Source of the DNA: Pseudomonas sp. Irchel s3b2 | GTDB taxonomy: Bacteria; Pseudomonadota; Gammaproteobacteria; Pseudomonadales; Pseudomonadaceae | Direction of reading: 5' to 3' | Length of the DNA stretch: 64,000 bases | NCBI RefSeq assembly: GCF_900187445.1 | Contig: NZ_FYEB01000011.1 | Coordinates: 1 to 64,000 of the forward strand | Shown here: positions 21,299 to 30,377 of the stretch, in pieces | Layout: each line of letters starts with the position of its first letter | How positions within the stretch are numbered: position 1 is the stretch's first letter | Notes under the pieces: model-generated | Database searches by the model: none | The model's input: the letters and a program-made list of their open reading frames with translations, nothing else | What the model was told of the DNA's origin: nothing | Position numbers and translations under genes: made by a program

Positions 21299-21594
21299 AC
21301 CAGGAACGCGTATTTAAAGTTCTGCTTGGCCCGCACGTTTCCGAGAAGGCTACGGTTCTGGCAGACAAGAAAGGCCAGTTCGTTTTCAAGGTTGCTACTG
21401 ATGCAACCAAGCTGGAAATCAAGAAGGCCGTCGAAAGCCTGTTCAGCGTGAAAGTAGAGCGTGTTACTACCCTGAATGTTCTGGGTAAGAGCAAGCGCAC
21501 TGCTCGCGGTCTGGGCAAGCGTAATGACTGGAAGAAGGCAGTTATCTCCCTTCAGCCAGGCCAAGATCTCGATTTCAGCAGCAGTGCTGAGTAA
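21295..21594 (+). CDS. rplW: 50S ribosomal protein L23
   Basis: 99 residues. L23 sits at the tunnel exit and is the docking site for trigger factor and SRP. It starts within the end of rplD (ATGA overlap), so its translation is probably coupled. The conserved [13 protein letters not shown] region is present. Confidence 0.97.
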
Positions 21595-21608
21595 GGAAGG
21601 GGTGCATC

Positions 21609-22433
21609 ATGGCAATCGTTAAATGCAAACCGACTTCCCCTGGCCGCCGTTTTGTGGTCAAGGTGGTCAACCAGGAGCTGCATAAAGGCGCTCCTCACGC
21701 ACCGCTGCTCGAGAAAAAATCGAAGACTGGTGGTCGTAACAACAATGGTCGTATTACCACTCGTCACATCGGTGGTGGCCATAAGCAGCATTATCGTCTG
21801 GTTGATTTCCGTCGCAACGACAAAGATGGCATCGCTGCCACTGTCGAGCGTATCGAATACGATCCAAACCGTACTGCTCACATCGCTCTGCTGCTGTACG
21901 CAGATGGCGAGCGTCGCTACATCATCGCCCCTAAAGGCGTGAGTGCTGGTGACCAGCTGATCGCAGGTGCTTTGGCGCCGATCAAGCCGGGCAACGCTCT
22001 GCAACTGCGTAACATTCCAGTTGGTAGCACCGTACACGGCATCGAATTGAAGCCAGGTAAAGGCGCACAAATCGCTCGTTCCGCTGGTGCTTCGGCTCAG
22101 CTGATCGCTCGTGAAGGTGTCTACGTGACCCTGCGTCTGCGTTCTGGTGAGATGCGTAAAGTGCTGGCTGAATGCCGCGCGACCCTGGGTGAAGTCTCGA
22201 ACTCCGAGCACAGCCTGCGTTCGCTGGGTAAAGCTGGTGCCAAACGCTGGCGTGGCGTTCGCCCAACCGTTCGTGGTGTTGCCATGAACCCGGTTGACCA
22301 CCCACATGGTGGTGGTGAAGGTCGTACCTCTGGTGGTCGTCATCCGGTATCGCCATGGGGCTTCCCGACTAAGGGCGCGAAGACTCGTGGTAATAAGCGT
22401 ACCGACAAAATGATCGTCCGTCGTCGCAAGTAA
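21609..22433 (+). CDS. rplB: 50S ribosomal protein L2
   Basis: 274 residues (MAIVKCKPTSPGRRFVVKVV). L2 is needed for subunit association and peptidyl transferase activity. The C-terminal segment MNPVDHPHGGGEGRTSGGRH contains the conserved histidine next to the catalytic centre. Confidence 0.98.
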   Translation: MAIVKCKPTSPGRRFVVKVVNQELHKGAPHAPLLEKKSKTGGRNNNGRITTRHIGGGHKQHYRLVDFRRNDKDGIAATVERIEYDPNRTAHIALLLYADGERRYIIAPKGVSAGDQLIAGALAPIKPGNALQLRNIPVGSTVHGIELKPGKGAQIARSAGASAQLIAREGVYVTLRLRSGEMRKVLAECRATLGEVSNSEHSLRSLGKAGAKRWRGVRPTVRGVAMNPVDHPHGGGEGRTSGGRHPVSPWGFPTKGAKTRGNKRTDKMIVRRRK

Positions 22434-22449
22434 ATAGAGGGATACGACA

Positions 22450-22725
22450 GTGCCACGTTCTCTGAAAAAAGGTCCTTTTATCGATCTTCACCTACTGAAG
22501 AAGATCGAAGTGGCGGCGGAAAAGAACGATCGCAAACCAGTTAAAACCTGGTCGCGCCGTTCGATGATCCTGCCACAAATGGTCGGTCTGACCATCGCAG
22601 TACACAACGGTCGTCAACACGTCCCAGTTCTCGTTAACGAAGACATGGTCGGCCACAAACTGGGCGAGTTCGCCGGTACCCGCACTTATCGTGGGCACGT
22701 GGCAGACAAGAAAGCCAAGCGTTAA
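22450..22725 (+). CDS. rpsS: 30S ribosomal protein S19
   Basis: 91 residues from a GTG start with GAGG upstream (MPRSLKKGPFIDLHLLKKIE). S19 forms a complex with S13 in the 30S head near the A site. The C-terminal GEFAGTRTYRGHVADKKAKR is conserved. Confidence 0.98.
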   Translation: MPRSLKKGPFIDLHLLKKIEVAAEKNDRKPVKTWSRRSMILPQMVGLTIAVHNGRQHVPVLVNEDMVGHKLGEFAGTRTYRGHVADKKAKR

Positions 22726-22736
22726 GGGGTTAGGAA

Positions 22737-23069
22737 ATGGAAGTAGCCGCTAAGTTGTCGGGCGCTCGAATCTCCGCCCAGAAAGCCCGCTTGGTCGCCG
22801 ACCAGATCCGCGGGAAGAAGGTGGGCGAAGCGCTCAACCTGTTGGCTTTCAGCAGTAAGAAAGCCGCCGAGATCATGAAGAAAGTGCTGGAGTCGGCCGT
22901 AGCCAACGCCGAGCATAACGAAGGCGCAGACGTTGATGACCTGAAGGTCAGCACCGTTTTCGTCAACGAAGGGCGTTCGCTGAAGCGCATCATGCCACGT
23001 GCCAAAGGCCGTGCTGATCGCATCGTCAAGCGGTCTTGCCATATCACTGTCAAGGTTGCTGACAAGTAA
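22737..23069 (+). CDS. rplV: 50S ribosomal protein L22
   Basis: 110 residues. The globular part binds several 23S rRNA domains. The long beta-hairpin (around [18 protein letters not shown]) lines the exit tunnel near the macrolide site and has no visible insertion or deletion. Confidence 0.97.
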
Positions 23070-23082
23070 CGGAGTCGAAGAG

Positions 23083-23769
23083 ATGGGTCAGAAAGTACAT
23101 CCCATTGGCATTCGCCTGGGAATCGTCAAGGAGCACACCTCCGTCTGGTACGCAGACGGTCGGACTTATGCGGACTACTTGTTCGCTGATCTGAAGGTGC
23201 GTGAGTATCTCCAAGACAAACTAAAAAGCGCGTCCGTAAGCCGTATCGATATCCATCGTCCGGCTCAGACTGCACGTATCACCATCCACACCGCTCGTCC
23301 AGGTATCGTTATCGGGAAGAAAGGTGAAGATGTTGAGAAACTGCGTCAGGACCTGACCAAGCAAATGGGTGTGCCTGTGCACATCAATATCGAAGAGATC
23401 CGCAAGCCGGAGCTCGACGGTATGCTGGTTGCGCAGAGCGTAGCTCAGCAGCTGGAGCGTCGCGTAATGTTCCGTCGCGCTATGAAGCGCGCTGTTCAGA
23501 ACGCCATGCGCATTGGTGCCAAAGGCATCAAAATCCAAGTGAGCGGTCGTCTCGGCGGTGCTGAAATCGCACGTACTGAATGGTATCGCGAAGGTCGTGT
23601 GCCACTGCACACCCTGCGTGCCGACATCGACTATGCCAACTACGAAGCTCACACCACTTATGGTGTGATCGGTGTAAAGGTTTGGATCTTCAAAGGCGAA
23701 GTAATTGGTGGTCGCCAAGAAGAGCTGAAGCCACAAGCACCAGCGCCTCGTAAAAAAGCTGCTAAGTAA
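23083..23769 (+). CDS. rpsC: 30S ribosomal protein S3
   Basis: 228 residues from the ATG at 23083 ([20 protein letters not shown]). A longer in-frame reading from 22999 overlaps rplV and lacks family support. The KH domain carries the GXXG-type loop [14 protein letters not shown]3 lines the mRNA entry channel. Confidence 0.98.
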
Positions 23770-23781
23770 GGGGTACGCCAA

Positions 23782-24195
23782 ATGTTGCAACCAAAGCGTA
23801 CGAAGTTCCGCAAGCAAATGACTGGTCACAACCGTGGCCTGGCATTGCGCGGTAGCAAAGTCAGCTTCGGCGAGTATGCGCTGAAGTCTGTAGCTCGTGG
23901 TCGTCTCACCGCTCGTCAGATCGAGTCAGCGCGTCGTGCACTGACCCGTCACGTTAAACGTGGCGGCAAGATCTGGATCCGTGTGTTCCCGGACAAGCCT
24001 ATTTCCAAAAAGCCACTCGAAGTTCGGATGGGTAAAGGTAAGGGTAACGTGGAGTACTGGGTTGCCCAGATTCAGCCAGGCAAAGTCCTGTATGAAATCG
24101 AGGGTGTTTCTGAAGAGCTGGCGCGTGAGGCTTTCGCCCTGGCTGCTGCAAAGCTGCCGCTCGCCACCTCCTTTGTTAAACGGACGGTGATGTGA
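23782..24195 (+). CDS. rplP: 50S ribosomal protein L16
   Basis: 137 residues ([20 protein letters not shown]). L16 helps position A-site tRNA. The conserved [17 protein letters not shown] core and [12 protein letters not shown] are present; the latter includes the Arg/Gly region that other bacteria modify. The stop overlaps the rpmC start by one base (TGATG). Confidence 0.98.
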
Positions 24196-24386
24196 TGAAA
24201 GCGAATGAACTTCGTGAAAAATCCGCACAGCAGCTGAACGAGCAACTGCTCGGCCTGCTGCGCGACCAGTTCAATCTGCGTATGCAGAAAGCAACTGGCC
24301 AGTTGGGGCAGTCTCATCTGCTCTCGCAAGTTAAGCGTGACATCGCTCGCGTGAAGACTGTGCTCAACCAGCAGGCAGGTAAGTAA
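24195..24386 (+). CDS. rpmC: 50S ribosomal protein L29
   Basis: 63 residues from the ATG at 24195 ([20 protein letters not shown]). Two alpha helices form a hairpin near the tunnel exit, contacting L23. An alternative GTG one codon upstream is less likely because the TGATG arrangement with rplP indicates coupling. Confidence 0.97.
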
Positions 24387-24388
24387 TC

Positions 24389-24655
24389 ATGGCTGAAGCC
24401 GAAAAAACTGTCCGTACGCTGACTGGCCGTGTTGTCAGCGACAAGATGGACAAAACCATCACCGTTCTGATCGAGCGTCGCGTTAAGCACCCGATCTACG
24501 GTAAATACGTTAAGCGTTCGACTAAGCTGCACGCACACGACGAAACCAATCAGTGCCACATCGGCGACAAAGTCACTATTCGTGAAACTCGTCCTTTGGC
24601 CAAGACCAAGTCTTGGGCGCTGGTTGATGTTCTCGAACGCGCTGTGGAAGTCTAA
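24389..24655 (+). CDS. rpsQ: 30S ribosomal protein S17
   Basis: 88 residues. An OB-fold primary binding protein of 16S rRNA, with the conserved GRVVSDKMDKTITVLIERR and IRETRPLAKTKSW. It starts two bases after rpmC and ends the classical S10 operon. Confidence 0.98.
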   Translation: MAEAEKTVRTLTGRVVSDKMDKTITVLIERRVKHPIYGKYVKRSTKLHAHDETNQCHIGDKVTIRETRPLAKTKSWALVDVLERAVEV

Positions 24656-24678
24656 GGACTAGGGGTCGGAGAAATTAT

Positions 24679-25047
24679 ATGATTCAGACTCAATCCATGC
24701 TCGATGTGGCCGATAACAGCGGCGCTCGCCGTGTTATGTGCATCAAGGTGCTGGGTGGCTCCCATCGTCGTTACGCTGGTATCGGTGACATCATCAAGGT
24801 TACCGTCAAGGAAGCAATTCCTCGCGGTAAAGTGAAAAAAGGCCAAGTGATGACTGCTGTTGTAGTCCGCACTCGTCACGGCGTACGTCGTGCTGATGGC
24901 TCCATTATCCGCTTTGATGGCAACGCTGCTGTTCTTCTGAACAACAAGCAAGAGCCGATCGGCACCCGTATCTTTGGGCCAGTGACCCGTGAACTTCGTA
25001 CTGAGAAGTTCATGAAGATCGTCTCGCTCGCCCCAGAAGTGCTGTAA
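24679..25047 (+). CDS. rplN: 50S ribosomal protein L14
   Basis: 122 residues (MIQTQSMLDVADNSGARRVM). L14 forms part of the subunit interface with L19. It is the first gene of the spc group, only 23 bases after rpsQ and with no terminator between, so S10 and spc genes are probably joined here. Confidence 0.98.
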   Translation: MIQTQSMLDVADNSGARRVMCIKVLGGSHRRYAGIGDIIKVTVKEAIPRGKVKKGQVMTAVVVRTRHGVRRADGSIIRFDGNAAVLLNNKQEPIGTRIFGPVTRELRTEKFMKIVSLAPEVL

Positions 25048-25058
25048 GGAGATCCGAC

Positions 25059-25373
25059 ATGCAAAAGATTCGTCGTGACGACGAGATCATCGTGATCGCC
25101 GGCAAAGACAAAGGTAAGCGCGGTAAGGTGCTTAAGGTTCTCGCTGACGACCGTCTGGTTGTTGGTGGTCTGAACCTGGTTAAGCGTCATACCAAGCCAA
25201 ACCCGATGTCGGGCGTACAAGGCGGTATCGTCGAGAAAGAAGCGCCACTGCACGCTTCCAACGTTGCCATTTTCAACGGCGAAACCAACAAGGCTGATCG
25301 CGTTGGTTTCAAAGTAGAAGACGGTAAGAAAATTCGTGTCTTCAAGTCGACCCAAAAAGCGGTTGATGCTTGA
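25059..25373 (+). CDS. rplX: 50S ribosomal protein L24
   Basis: 104 residues. It has an N-terminal KOW motif (DEIIVIAGKDKGKRGKVLKV). L24 is one of two initiators of 50S assembly and sits at the tunnel exit. Confidence 0.98.
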   Translation: MQKIRRDDEIIVIAGKDKGKRGKVLKVLADDRLVVGGLNLVKRHTKPNPMSGVQGGIVEKEAPLHASNVAIFNGETNKADRVGFKVEDGKKIRVFKSTQKAVDA

Positions 25374-25393
25374 ACACTGCTAGGTAGAAGACC

Positions 25394-25933
25394 ATGGCAC
25401 GACTAAAAGAGATTTACCGGAAGGAAATCGCTCCGAAACTTAAGGAAGAACTTAAGCTTTCGAACGTGATGGAAGTTCCGCGCGTTACCAAAATCACCCT
25501 GAACATGGGTCTGGGCGAAGCGATCGGCGACAAAAAAGTCATCGAGCACGCTGTTGCTGACCTGGAAAAGATCACCGGCCAGAAAGTCGTTGTGACCTAC
25601 GCTCGGAAATCCATCGCTGGCTTTAAAGTCCGTGAAGGTTGGCCGATCGGCGTCAAAGTGACCCTGCGCCGTGAGCGTATGTACGAATTCCTGGATCGTC
25701 TGCTGTCGATCTCCCTGCCTCGGGTTCGCGACTTCCGCGGCCTGAATGCCAAGTCCTTCGATGGTCGTGGTAACTACAGCATGGGCGTTAAAGAGCAGAT
25801 CATCTTCCCGGAAATCGACTACGACAAGATCGATGCTCTCCGCGGTCTGGACATCACCCTGACCACCACTGCCAAGAACGATGATGAAGGCCGCGCTCTG
25901 CTGCGTGCGTTCAAATTCCCGTTCCGCAACTGA
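25394..25933 (+). CDS. rplE: 50S ribosomal protein L5
   Basis: 179 residues. L5 binds 5S rRNA with L18 (rplR at 27412) and forms the central protuberance. The conserved GLGEAIGDKK and YTMGVKEQ-type YSMGVKEQIIFPEIDYDK are present. Confidence 0.98.
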   Translation: MARLKEIYRKEIAPKLKEELKLSNVMEVPRVTKITLNMGLGEAIGDKKVIEHAVADLEKITGQKVVVTYARKSIAGFKVREGWPIGVKVTLRRERMYEFLDRLLSISLPRVRDFRGLNAKSFDGRGNYSMGVKEQIIFPEIDYDKIDALRGLDITLTTTAKNDDEGRALLRAFKFPFRN

Positions 25934-25946
25934 TTGGAGTAGGACC

Positions 25947-26252
25947 ATGGCCAAGATGAGCATGAAAAACCGCGAGCTGAAGCGTCAGCTCACGGTTGCC
26001 AAGTACGCCAAGAAGCGTGCAGCACTGAAAGCTATCATCGTTGATCTGAACGCAAGTCCAGAAGCGCGTTGGGAAGCCACAGTAGCTCTGCAGAAGCAGC
26101 CACGTGACGCAAGCGCCTCGCGCATGCGTAACCGCTGCCGCCTGACCGGTCGTCCACACGGCGTTTACCGCAAGTTCGGCCTTGGCCGTAACAAACTGCG
26201 TGAAGCGGCAATGCGTGGTGACGTACCTGGTCTGGTTAAAGCCAGCTGGTAA
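25947..26252 (+). CDS. rpsN: 30S ribosomal protein S14
   Basis: 101 residues from the ATG at 25947 (MAKMSMKNRELKRQ), preceded by GGAG. It is the long form without the CxxC zinc site of the short C+ paralogue. The C-terminal RLTGRPHGVYRKFGLGR is conserved. It is followed by a 210-base gap with a hairpin and promoter. Confidence 0.97.
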   Translation: MAKMSMKNRELKRQLTVAKYAKKRAALKAIIVDLNASPEARWEATVALQKQPRDASASRMRNRCRLTGRPHGVYRKFGLGRNKLREAAMRGDVPGLVKASW

Positions 26253-26311
26253 GCACTATCAAAGTCTCGGTGTTCGGGATCGCAAGATCCTGACCACCGG
26301 TGACCTTGAAC

Positions 26312-26343
26312 ATGAATCAAGCCCCTATTGGGGCTTGATTCAT
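26312..26343 (+). terminator. Perfect 14-base hairpin between rpsN and rpsH
   Basis: ATGAATCAAGCCCC-TATT-GGGGCTTGATTCAT is perfectly self-complementary. The T run after it is weak (TTGTGGGG), so termination may be partial. The 3' arm contains the -35 box of the promoter that follows. Its position after rpsN splits the spc gene group. Confidence 0.7.
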
Positions 26344-26363
26344 TTGTGGGGTGTGTCTAGAAT
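26335..26363 (+). promoter_or_regulatory. Internal promoter for rpsH and downstream spc genes
   Basis: TTGATT at 26335-26340 and TAGAAT at 26358-26363 are 17 bases apart. The -35 box lies within the 3' arm of the hairpin. The -10 box and the sequence around it resemble the S10 promoter (TCTAGAAT against TATAGAAT). About 95 bases of leader precede rpsH. Confidence 0.7.
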
Positions 26364-26462
26364 ACCCGGCTCGCCTGAGCCCGTGCTTTTTTTGTGCGGA
26401 TGTACTCGGCGACACGTAATAGCCGCAAGGCTAATTTTTTGTGTATTAGGAGCGTCTAGCCC

Positions 26463-26855
26463 ATGAGTATGCAGGACCCGTTAGCGGACATGCTAACTCG
26501 AATCCGTAATGCCCAGATGGCTGAAAAGTCCGTCGTAAGCATGCCATCTTCTACTTTGAAGGTAGCTGTTGCCAAAGTCCTGAAGGACGAAGGTTACATT
26601 GCGGGTTATCAGATCAGCAGCGAAATCAAACCACTGCTGTCCATCGAGCTGAAGTACTTCGAAGGCCGTCCGGTCATCGAGGAAGTGAAGCGCGTTAGCC
26701 GTCCAGGCCTGCGTCAGTACAAGTCCGTCGATGATCTGCCAAAAGTTCGTGGCGGTCTCGGTGTGTCTATCGTCTCCACCAACAAAGGTGTGATGACGGA
26801 TCGTGCTGCGCGCGCTGCCGGTGTCGGCGGCGAAGTTCTTTGCACTGTGTTCTAA
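26463..26855 (+). CDS. rpsH: 30S ribosomal protein S8
   Basis: 130 residues (MSMQDPLADMLTRIRNAQMA), preceded by TTAGGAGCG. S8 binds the central domain of 16S rRNA and in E. coli represses the spc operon through a site in rplE mRNA. Here a hairpin and promoter separate rpsH from rplE and rpsN, so the control may be arranged differently. Confidence 0.98.
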   Translation: MSMQDPLADMLTRIRNAQMAEKSVVSMPSSTLKVAVAKVLKDEGYIAGYQISSEIKPLLSIELKYFEGRPVIEEVKRVSRPGLRQYKSVDDLPKVRGGLGVSIVSTNKGVMTDRAARAAGVGGEVLCTVF

Positions 26856-26867
26856 GGGGGGATAAGC

Positions 26868-27401
26868 ATGTCACGCGTCGCTAAGAACCCCGTTAAGCTG
26901 CCAGCCGGTGTCGAAGTCAAATTCGCAGGCCAACAGCTTTCGGTGAAGGGTGCCAAGGGTACTCTTGAACTGAACATCCATTCGTCCGTTGAGATTGTTG
27001 AAGAAGCTGGTGAGCTGCGTTTCGCTGCTCGCAATGGCGATCAACAAACTCGCGCAATGGCTGGTACCACTCGTGCGTTGGTTAACAACATGGTCCAAGG
27101 CGTAAGCCAAGGCTTCGAGCGCAAGCTCCAGCTGGTCGGTGTTGGTTACAAAGCGCAAGCAAAAGGCACAGTGCTGAACCTGGCTCTTGGCTTCTCGCAC
27201 CCAGTGGATTATGAACTGCCGGAAGGCATCACCGCTGAGACTCCTAGCCAGACCGATATCCTGATCAAGGGCATCGATAAGCAGCTGGTAGGTCAAGTGG
27301 CCGCCGAGATCCGCGACTTCCGTCCACCAGAGCCGTACAAAGGCAAAGGTGTGCGCTACGCGGACGAAGTCGTCCGTCGTAAAGAAGCCAAGAAGAAGTA
27401 G
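26868..27401 (+). CDS. rplF: 50S ribosomal protein L6
   Basis: 177 residues. L6 has two repeated alpha/beta domains and lies near the sarcin-ricin loop where elongation factors bind. The C-terminal RPPEPYKGKGVRYADEVVRR is conserved. Confidence 0.98.
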   Translation: MSRVAKNPVKLPAGVEVKFAGQQLSVKGAKGTLELNIHSSVEIVEEAGELRFAARNGDQQTRAMAGTTRALVNNMVQGVSQGFERKLQLVGVGYKAQAKGTVLNLALGFSHPVDYELPEGITAETPSQTDILIKGIDKQLVGQVAAEIRDFRPPEPYKGKGVRYADEVVRRKEAKKK

Positions 27402-27411
27402 GGCATAGCAA

Positions 27412-27762
27412 ATGACCGACAAAAAAGTTACTCGACTGCGTCGCGCTCGCAAAGCACGCCTGAAAATGCACGAACTCGAAGTCGTGCGTCTCTGCGTGTT
27501 CCGCTCGTCGCAGCACATCTACGCCCAGGTCATTTCGGCCGACGGCAACAAAGTCCTGGCAAGTGCCTCGACTTTGGATAAAGAACTGCGTGATGGCGCC
27601 ACTGGCAACATCGACGCGGCCACTAAGGTTGGCCAGCTGGTCGCTACGCGTGCTAAAGCCGCTGGCGTCTCGCAGGTGGCTTTCGACCGCTCTGGCTTCA
27701 AGTATCACGGCCGCGTCAAGGCGCTGGCTGATGCTGCTCGTGAAGCTGGGCTGGAGTTCTAA
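27412..27762 (+). CDS. rplR: 50S ribosomal protein L18
   Basis: 116 residues with a basic N-terminus (KVTRLRRARKARLKM). It binds 5S rRNA together with L5 and L25 in the central protuberance. The conserved VAFDRSGFKYHGRVKALADAA is present. Confidence 0.98.
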   Translation: MTDKKVTRLRRARKARLKMHELEVVRLCVFRSSQHIYAQVISADGNKVLASASTLDKELRDGATGNIDAATKVGQLVATRAKAAGVSQVAFDRSGFKYHGRVKALADAAREAGLEF

Positions 27763-27765
27763 GTT

Positions 27766-28266
27766 ATGTCAAATAACGACCAAAAGCGCGACGAAGGCTA
27801 CATCGAGAAGCTGGTTCAAGTTAACCGCGTAGCCAAAACCGTTAAAGGCGGCCGTATCTTCACTTTCACCGCGTTGACCGTGGTTGGTGATGGTAAAGGG
27901 CGTGTTGGCTTCGGCCGTGGCAAGTCGCGTGAAGTGCCTGCTGCGATCCAGAAGGCAATGGAAGCTGCTCGCCGCAACATGATCCAAGTTGATCTGAACG
28001 GCACCACTCTGCAGTACGCGATGAAGTCCGCTCACGGCGCTTCGAAGGTGTACATGCAGCCTGCTTCTGAAGGTACCGGTATCATCGCTGGCGGCGCTAT
28101 GCGTGCTGTCCTCGAAGTTGCTGGCGTTCAGAACGTTCTGGCCAAGTGCTACGGCTCGACTAACCCGGTAAACGTGGTTCACGCCACTTTCAAAGGTTTG
28201 AAAGCTATGCAGTCTCCTGAATCCATTGCCGCCAAGCGTGGCAAAAGCGTCAAGGAGATCTTCTGA
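27766..28266 (+). CDS. rpsE: 30S ribosomal protein S5
   Basis: 166 residues. The dsRNA-binding-like N-terminal domain includes KTVKGGRIFTFTALTVVGD and GRVGFGRGKSREVP. S5 lies at the mRNA entry channel and affects translational accuracy; the spectinomycin-resistance loop (VAKTVKGG) looks wild type. Confidence 0.98.
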   Translation: MSNNDQKRDEGYIEKLVQVNRVAKTVKGGRIFTFTALTVVGDGKGRVGFGRGKSREVPAAIQKAMEAARRNMIQVDLNGTTLQYAMKSAHGASKVYMQPASEGTGIIAGGAMRAVLEVAGVQNVLAKCYGSTNPVNVVHATFKGLKAMQSPESIAAKRGKSVKEIF

Positions 28267-28268
28267 TC

Positions 28269-28445
28269 ATGGCTACCGTTAAAGTTACGCTGATCAAAAG
28301 CATGACCGGCCGCATCCCTAACCACAAACTGTGCGTTAAGGGTCTGGGTCTGCGTCGCATCGGTCACACTGTAGAAGTACTTGATACTCCCGAGAACCGC
28401 GGGATGATCAACAAGGCTTACTACATGCTGCGTGTCGAGGGTTAA
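28269..28445 (+). CDS. rpmD: 50S ribosomal protein L30
   Basis: 58 residues: ATG at 28269, TAA at 28443-28445. The product begins MATVKVTLIKSMTGRIPNHK and ends in MINKAYYMLRVEG. It contains the conserved LGLRRIGHTVEV core. It starts two bases after rpsE and ends three bases before rplO. Confidence 0.96.
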   Translation: MATVKVTLIKSMTGRIPNHKLCVKGLGLRRIGHTVEVLDTPENRGMINKAYYMLRVEG

Positions 28446-28448
28446 TCG

Positions 28449-28886
28449 ATGAAACTCAATGATCTGAGTCCAGCGCCGGGTTCCCGTCGCGAAAAGCATC
28501 GTCCGGGCCGTGGTATCGGTAGTGGTTTGGGCAAGACCGGTGGCCGTGGCCACAAAGGTCAGTCCTCCCGCTCCGGTGGCACCATTGCTCCAGGCTTTGA
28601 AGGCGGTCAACAGCCGCTGCATCGTCGCCTGCCGAAGTTCGGTTTCGTTTCCCTGAAAGCCATGGATCGCGCAGAAGTGCGTTTGTCCGAGCTGGCTAAA
28701 GTGGAAGGCGACATCGTCACCGTGCAGTCCCTGAAAGATGCCAACGTGATCAACGTCAACGTTCAGCGTGTGAAAATCATGCTGTCCGGCGAAGTTACTC
28801 GCGCTGTCACCATCGGAAAGGGAATCGGCGCCACCAAAGGTGCGCGTGCGGCTATCGAAGCAGCTGGCGGCAAGTTCGAGGAATAA
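28449..28886 (+). CDS. rplO: 50S ribosomal protein L15
   Basis: 145 residues. The N-terminal glycine- and arginine-rich extension (GRGIGSGLGKTGGRGHKGQ) penetrates 23S rRNA. The C-terminal globular domain ends in AIEAAGGKFEE. The stop codon is directly followed by the secY start (TAAATG). Confidence 0.98.
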   Translation: MKLNDLSPAPGSRREKHRPGRGIGSGLGKTGGRGHKGQSSRSGGTIAPGFEGGQQPLHRRLPKFGFVSLKAMDRAEVRLSELAKVEGDIVTVQSLKDANVINVNVQRVKIMLSGEVTRAVTIGKGIGATKGARAAIEAAGGKFEE

Positions 28887-30215
28887 ATGGCTAAGCAAGG
28901 TGCTCTCTCTGCGCTCGGCAAAGGCGGTATGTCTGAACTCTGGGCTCGTCTGCGTTTTCTATTCTTGGCGATTATCGTCTACCGAATAGGCGCACACATC
29001 CCGGTTCCAGGTATCAACCCGGACCGACTCGCGGACCTGTTTCGACAGAATGAGGGGACCATTCTTAGCTTGTTCAACATGTTTTCCGGCGGCGCGCTGG
29101 AGCGGATGAGCATCTTTGCACTGGGGATCATGCCGTACATTTCGGCATCGATCATCATGCAGCTGATGACCGCCGTCAGCCCGCAGCTGGAGCAGTTGAA
29201 GAAGGAAGGTGAAGCTGGTCGTCGCAAGATCGCCCAGTACACCCGCTACGGCACTGTCGTCCTCGCTCTCGTTCAGGCCATTGGCATGTCCATTGGTCTG
29301 GCAGGGCAGGGTGTTGCGTTCACTGGTGACTTTGGCTTCCATTTCGTCGCGGTATCCACGTTTGTGGCTGGTGCGATGTTCATGATGTGGCTGGGTGAGC
29401 AGATTACTGAGCGTGGTGTTGGCAACGGTATCTCGATGTTGATTTTCGCAGGTATCGTCGCCGGTCTTCCGAGAGCAATCGGGCAGTCTTTCGAGTCTGC
29501 ACGTCAGGGTGACATCAACATTTTCGCCCTGGTTGCCATCGGTTTGCTGGCAGTAGCGATTATCGGTTTCGTGGTGTTCATTGAGCGTGGTCAGCGTCGT
29601 ATTGCTGTTCATTACGCCAAGCGTCAGCAGGGCCGCAAGGTCTTTGCTGCGCAGACTAGCCACTTGCCGCTGAAGGTGAACATGGCCGGTGTTATTCCGG
29701 CCATTTTCGCGAGCAGCATTTTGCTGTTTCCGGCTTCGCTGGGTACCTGGTTTGGTCAGTCTGAAGGTATGGGCTGGCTGCAGGACATCTCGCAGTCGAT
29801 CGCTCCTGGTCAGCCGTTGAATATTCTGCTGTTTAGTGCAGGGATTATTTTCTTCTGCTTCTTCTATACGGCGTTGATGTTCAATCCGAAAGACGTAGCG
29901 GAAAACCTGAAGAAGTCCGGTGCCTTTATTCCGGGCATCCGTCCGGGTGAGCAGTCTGCGCGCTACATTGATGGCGTTCTGACTCGTTTGACCCTGTTCG
30001 GTGCTCTATATATGACGGCCGTGTGTTTGTTGCCCCAGTTCCTGGTGGTAGCGGCAAACGTTCCGTTCTACCTTGGCGGGACCTCGTTGCTGATCGTCGT
30101 CGTGGTTGTGATGGACTTCATGTCCCAAGTACAATCGCACCTCGTTTCGCACCAGTACGAATCCCTGATGAAGAAAGCCAACCTGAAGGGTTACGGCAGC
30201 GGCATGTTGCGCTGA
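28887..30215 (+). CDS. secY: Protein translocase subunit SecY
   Basis: 442 residues with ten predicted membrane helices. It forms the SecYEG protein-conducting channel with SecE (3106-3474). The signature GIMPYISASIIMQLM and the cytoplasmic loop R-rich KRQQGRKVFA are present, as is the C-terminal GSGMLR. It directly abuts rplO, so translation is coupled. Confidence 0.98.
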   Translation: MAKQGALSALGKGGMSELWARLRFLFLAIIVYRIGAHIPVPGINPDRLADLFRQNEGTILSLFNMFSGGALERMSIFALGIMPYISASIIMQLMTAVSPQLEQLKKEGEAGRRKIAQYTRYGTVVLALVQAIGMSIGLAGQGVAFTGDFGFHFVAVSTFVAGAMFMMWLGEQITERGVGNGISMLIFAGIVAGLPRAIGQSFESARQGDINIFALVAIGLLAVAIIGFVVFIERGQRRIAVHYAKRQQGRKVFAAQTSHLPLKVNMAGVIPAIFASSILLFPASLGTWFGQSEGMGWLQDISQSIAPGQPLNILLFSAGIIFFCFFYTALMFNPKDVAENLKKSGAFIPGIRPGEQSARYIDGVLTRLTLFGALYMTAVCLLPQFLVVAANVPFYLGGTSLLIVVVVVMDFMSQVQSHLVSHQYESLMKKANLKGYGSGMLR

Positions 30216-30242
30216 GTACCCATAAGGTTCGAGGAGTTGGTG

Positions 30243-30359
30243 ATGAAAGTTCGTGCATCGGTGAAAAAGCTGTGCCGTAACTGCAAAATTATTCGCCGCG
30301 AAGGTGTTGTTCGAGTAATTTGCAGCGCGGAACCGCGTCACAAACAGCGCCAAGGCTGA
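30243..30359 (+). CDS. rpmJ: 50S ribosomal protein L36 (zinc-ribbon type)
   Basis: 38 residues: [20 protein letters not shown] and onward. Cys11, Cys14, Cys27 and His33 are all present, so this is the zinc-binding form. Pseudomonads often carry a second L36 without these cysteines, used under zinc starvation. It ends the spc group and is followed by a hairpin. Confidence 0.96.
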
Positions 30360-30377
30360 GTGTGATTGTGCTTCAAG

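Noticed and set aside
26182..26466. 94-codon frame spanning the rpsN end and the rpsN-rpsH gap
   Set aside because: It runs through the hairpin and promoter and overlaps rpsN out of frame; no family look.
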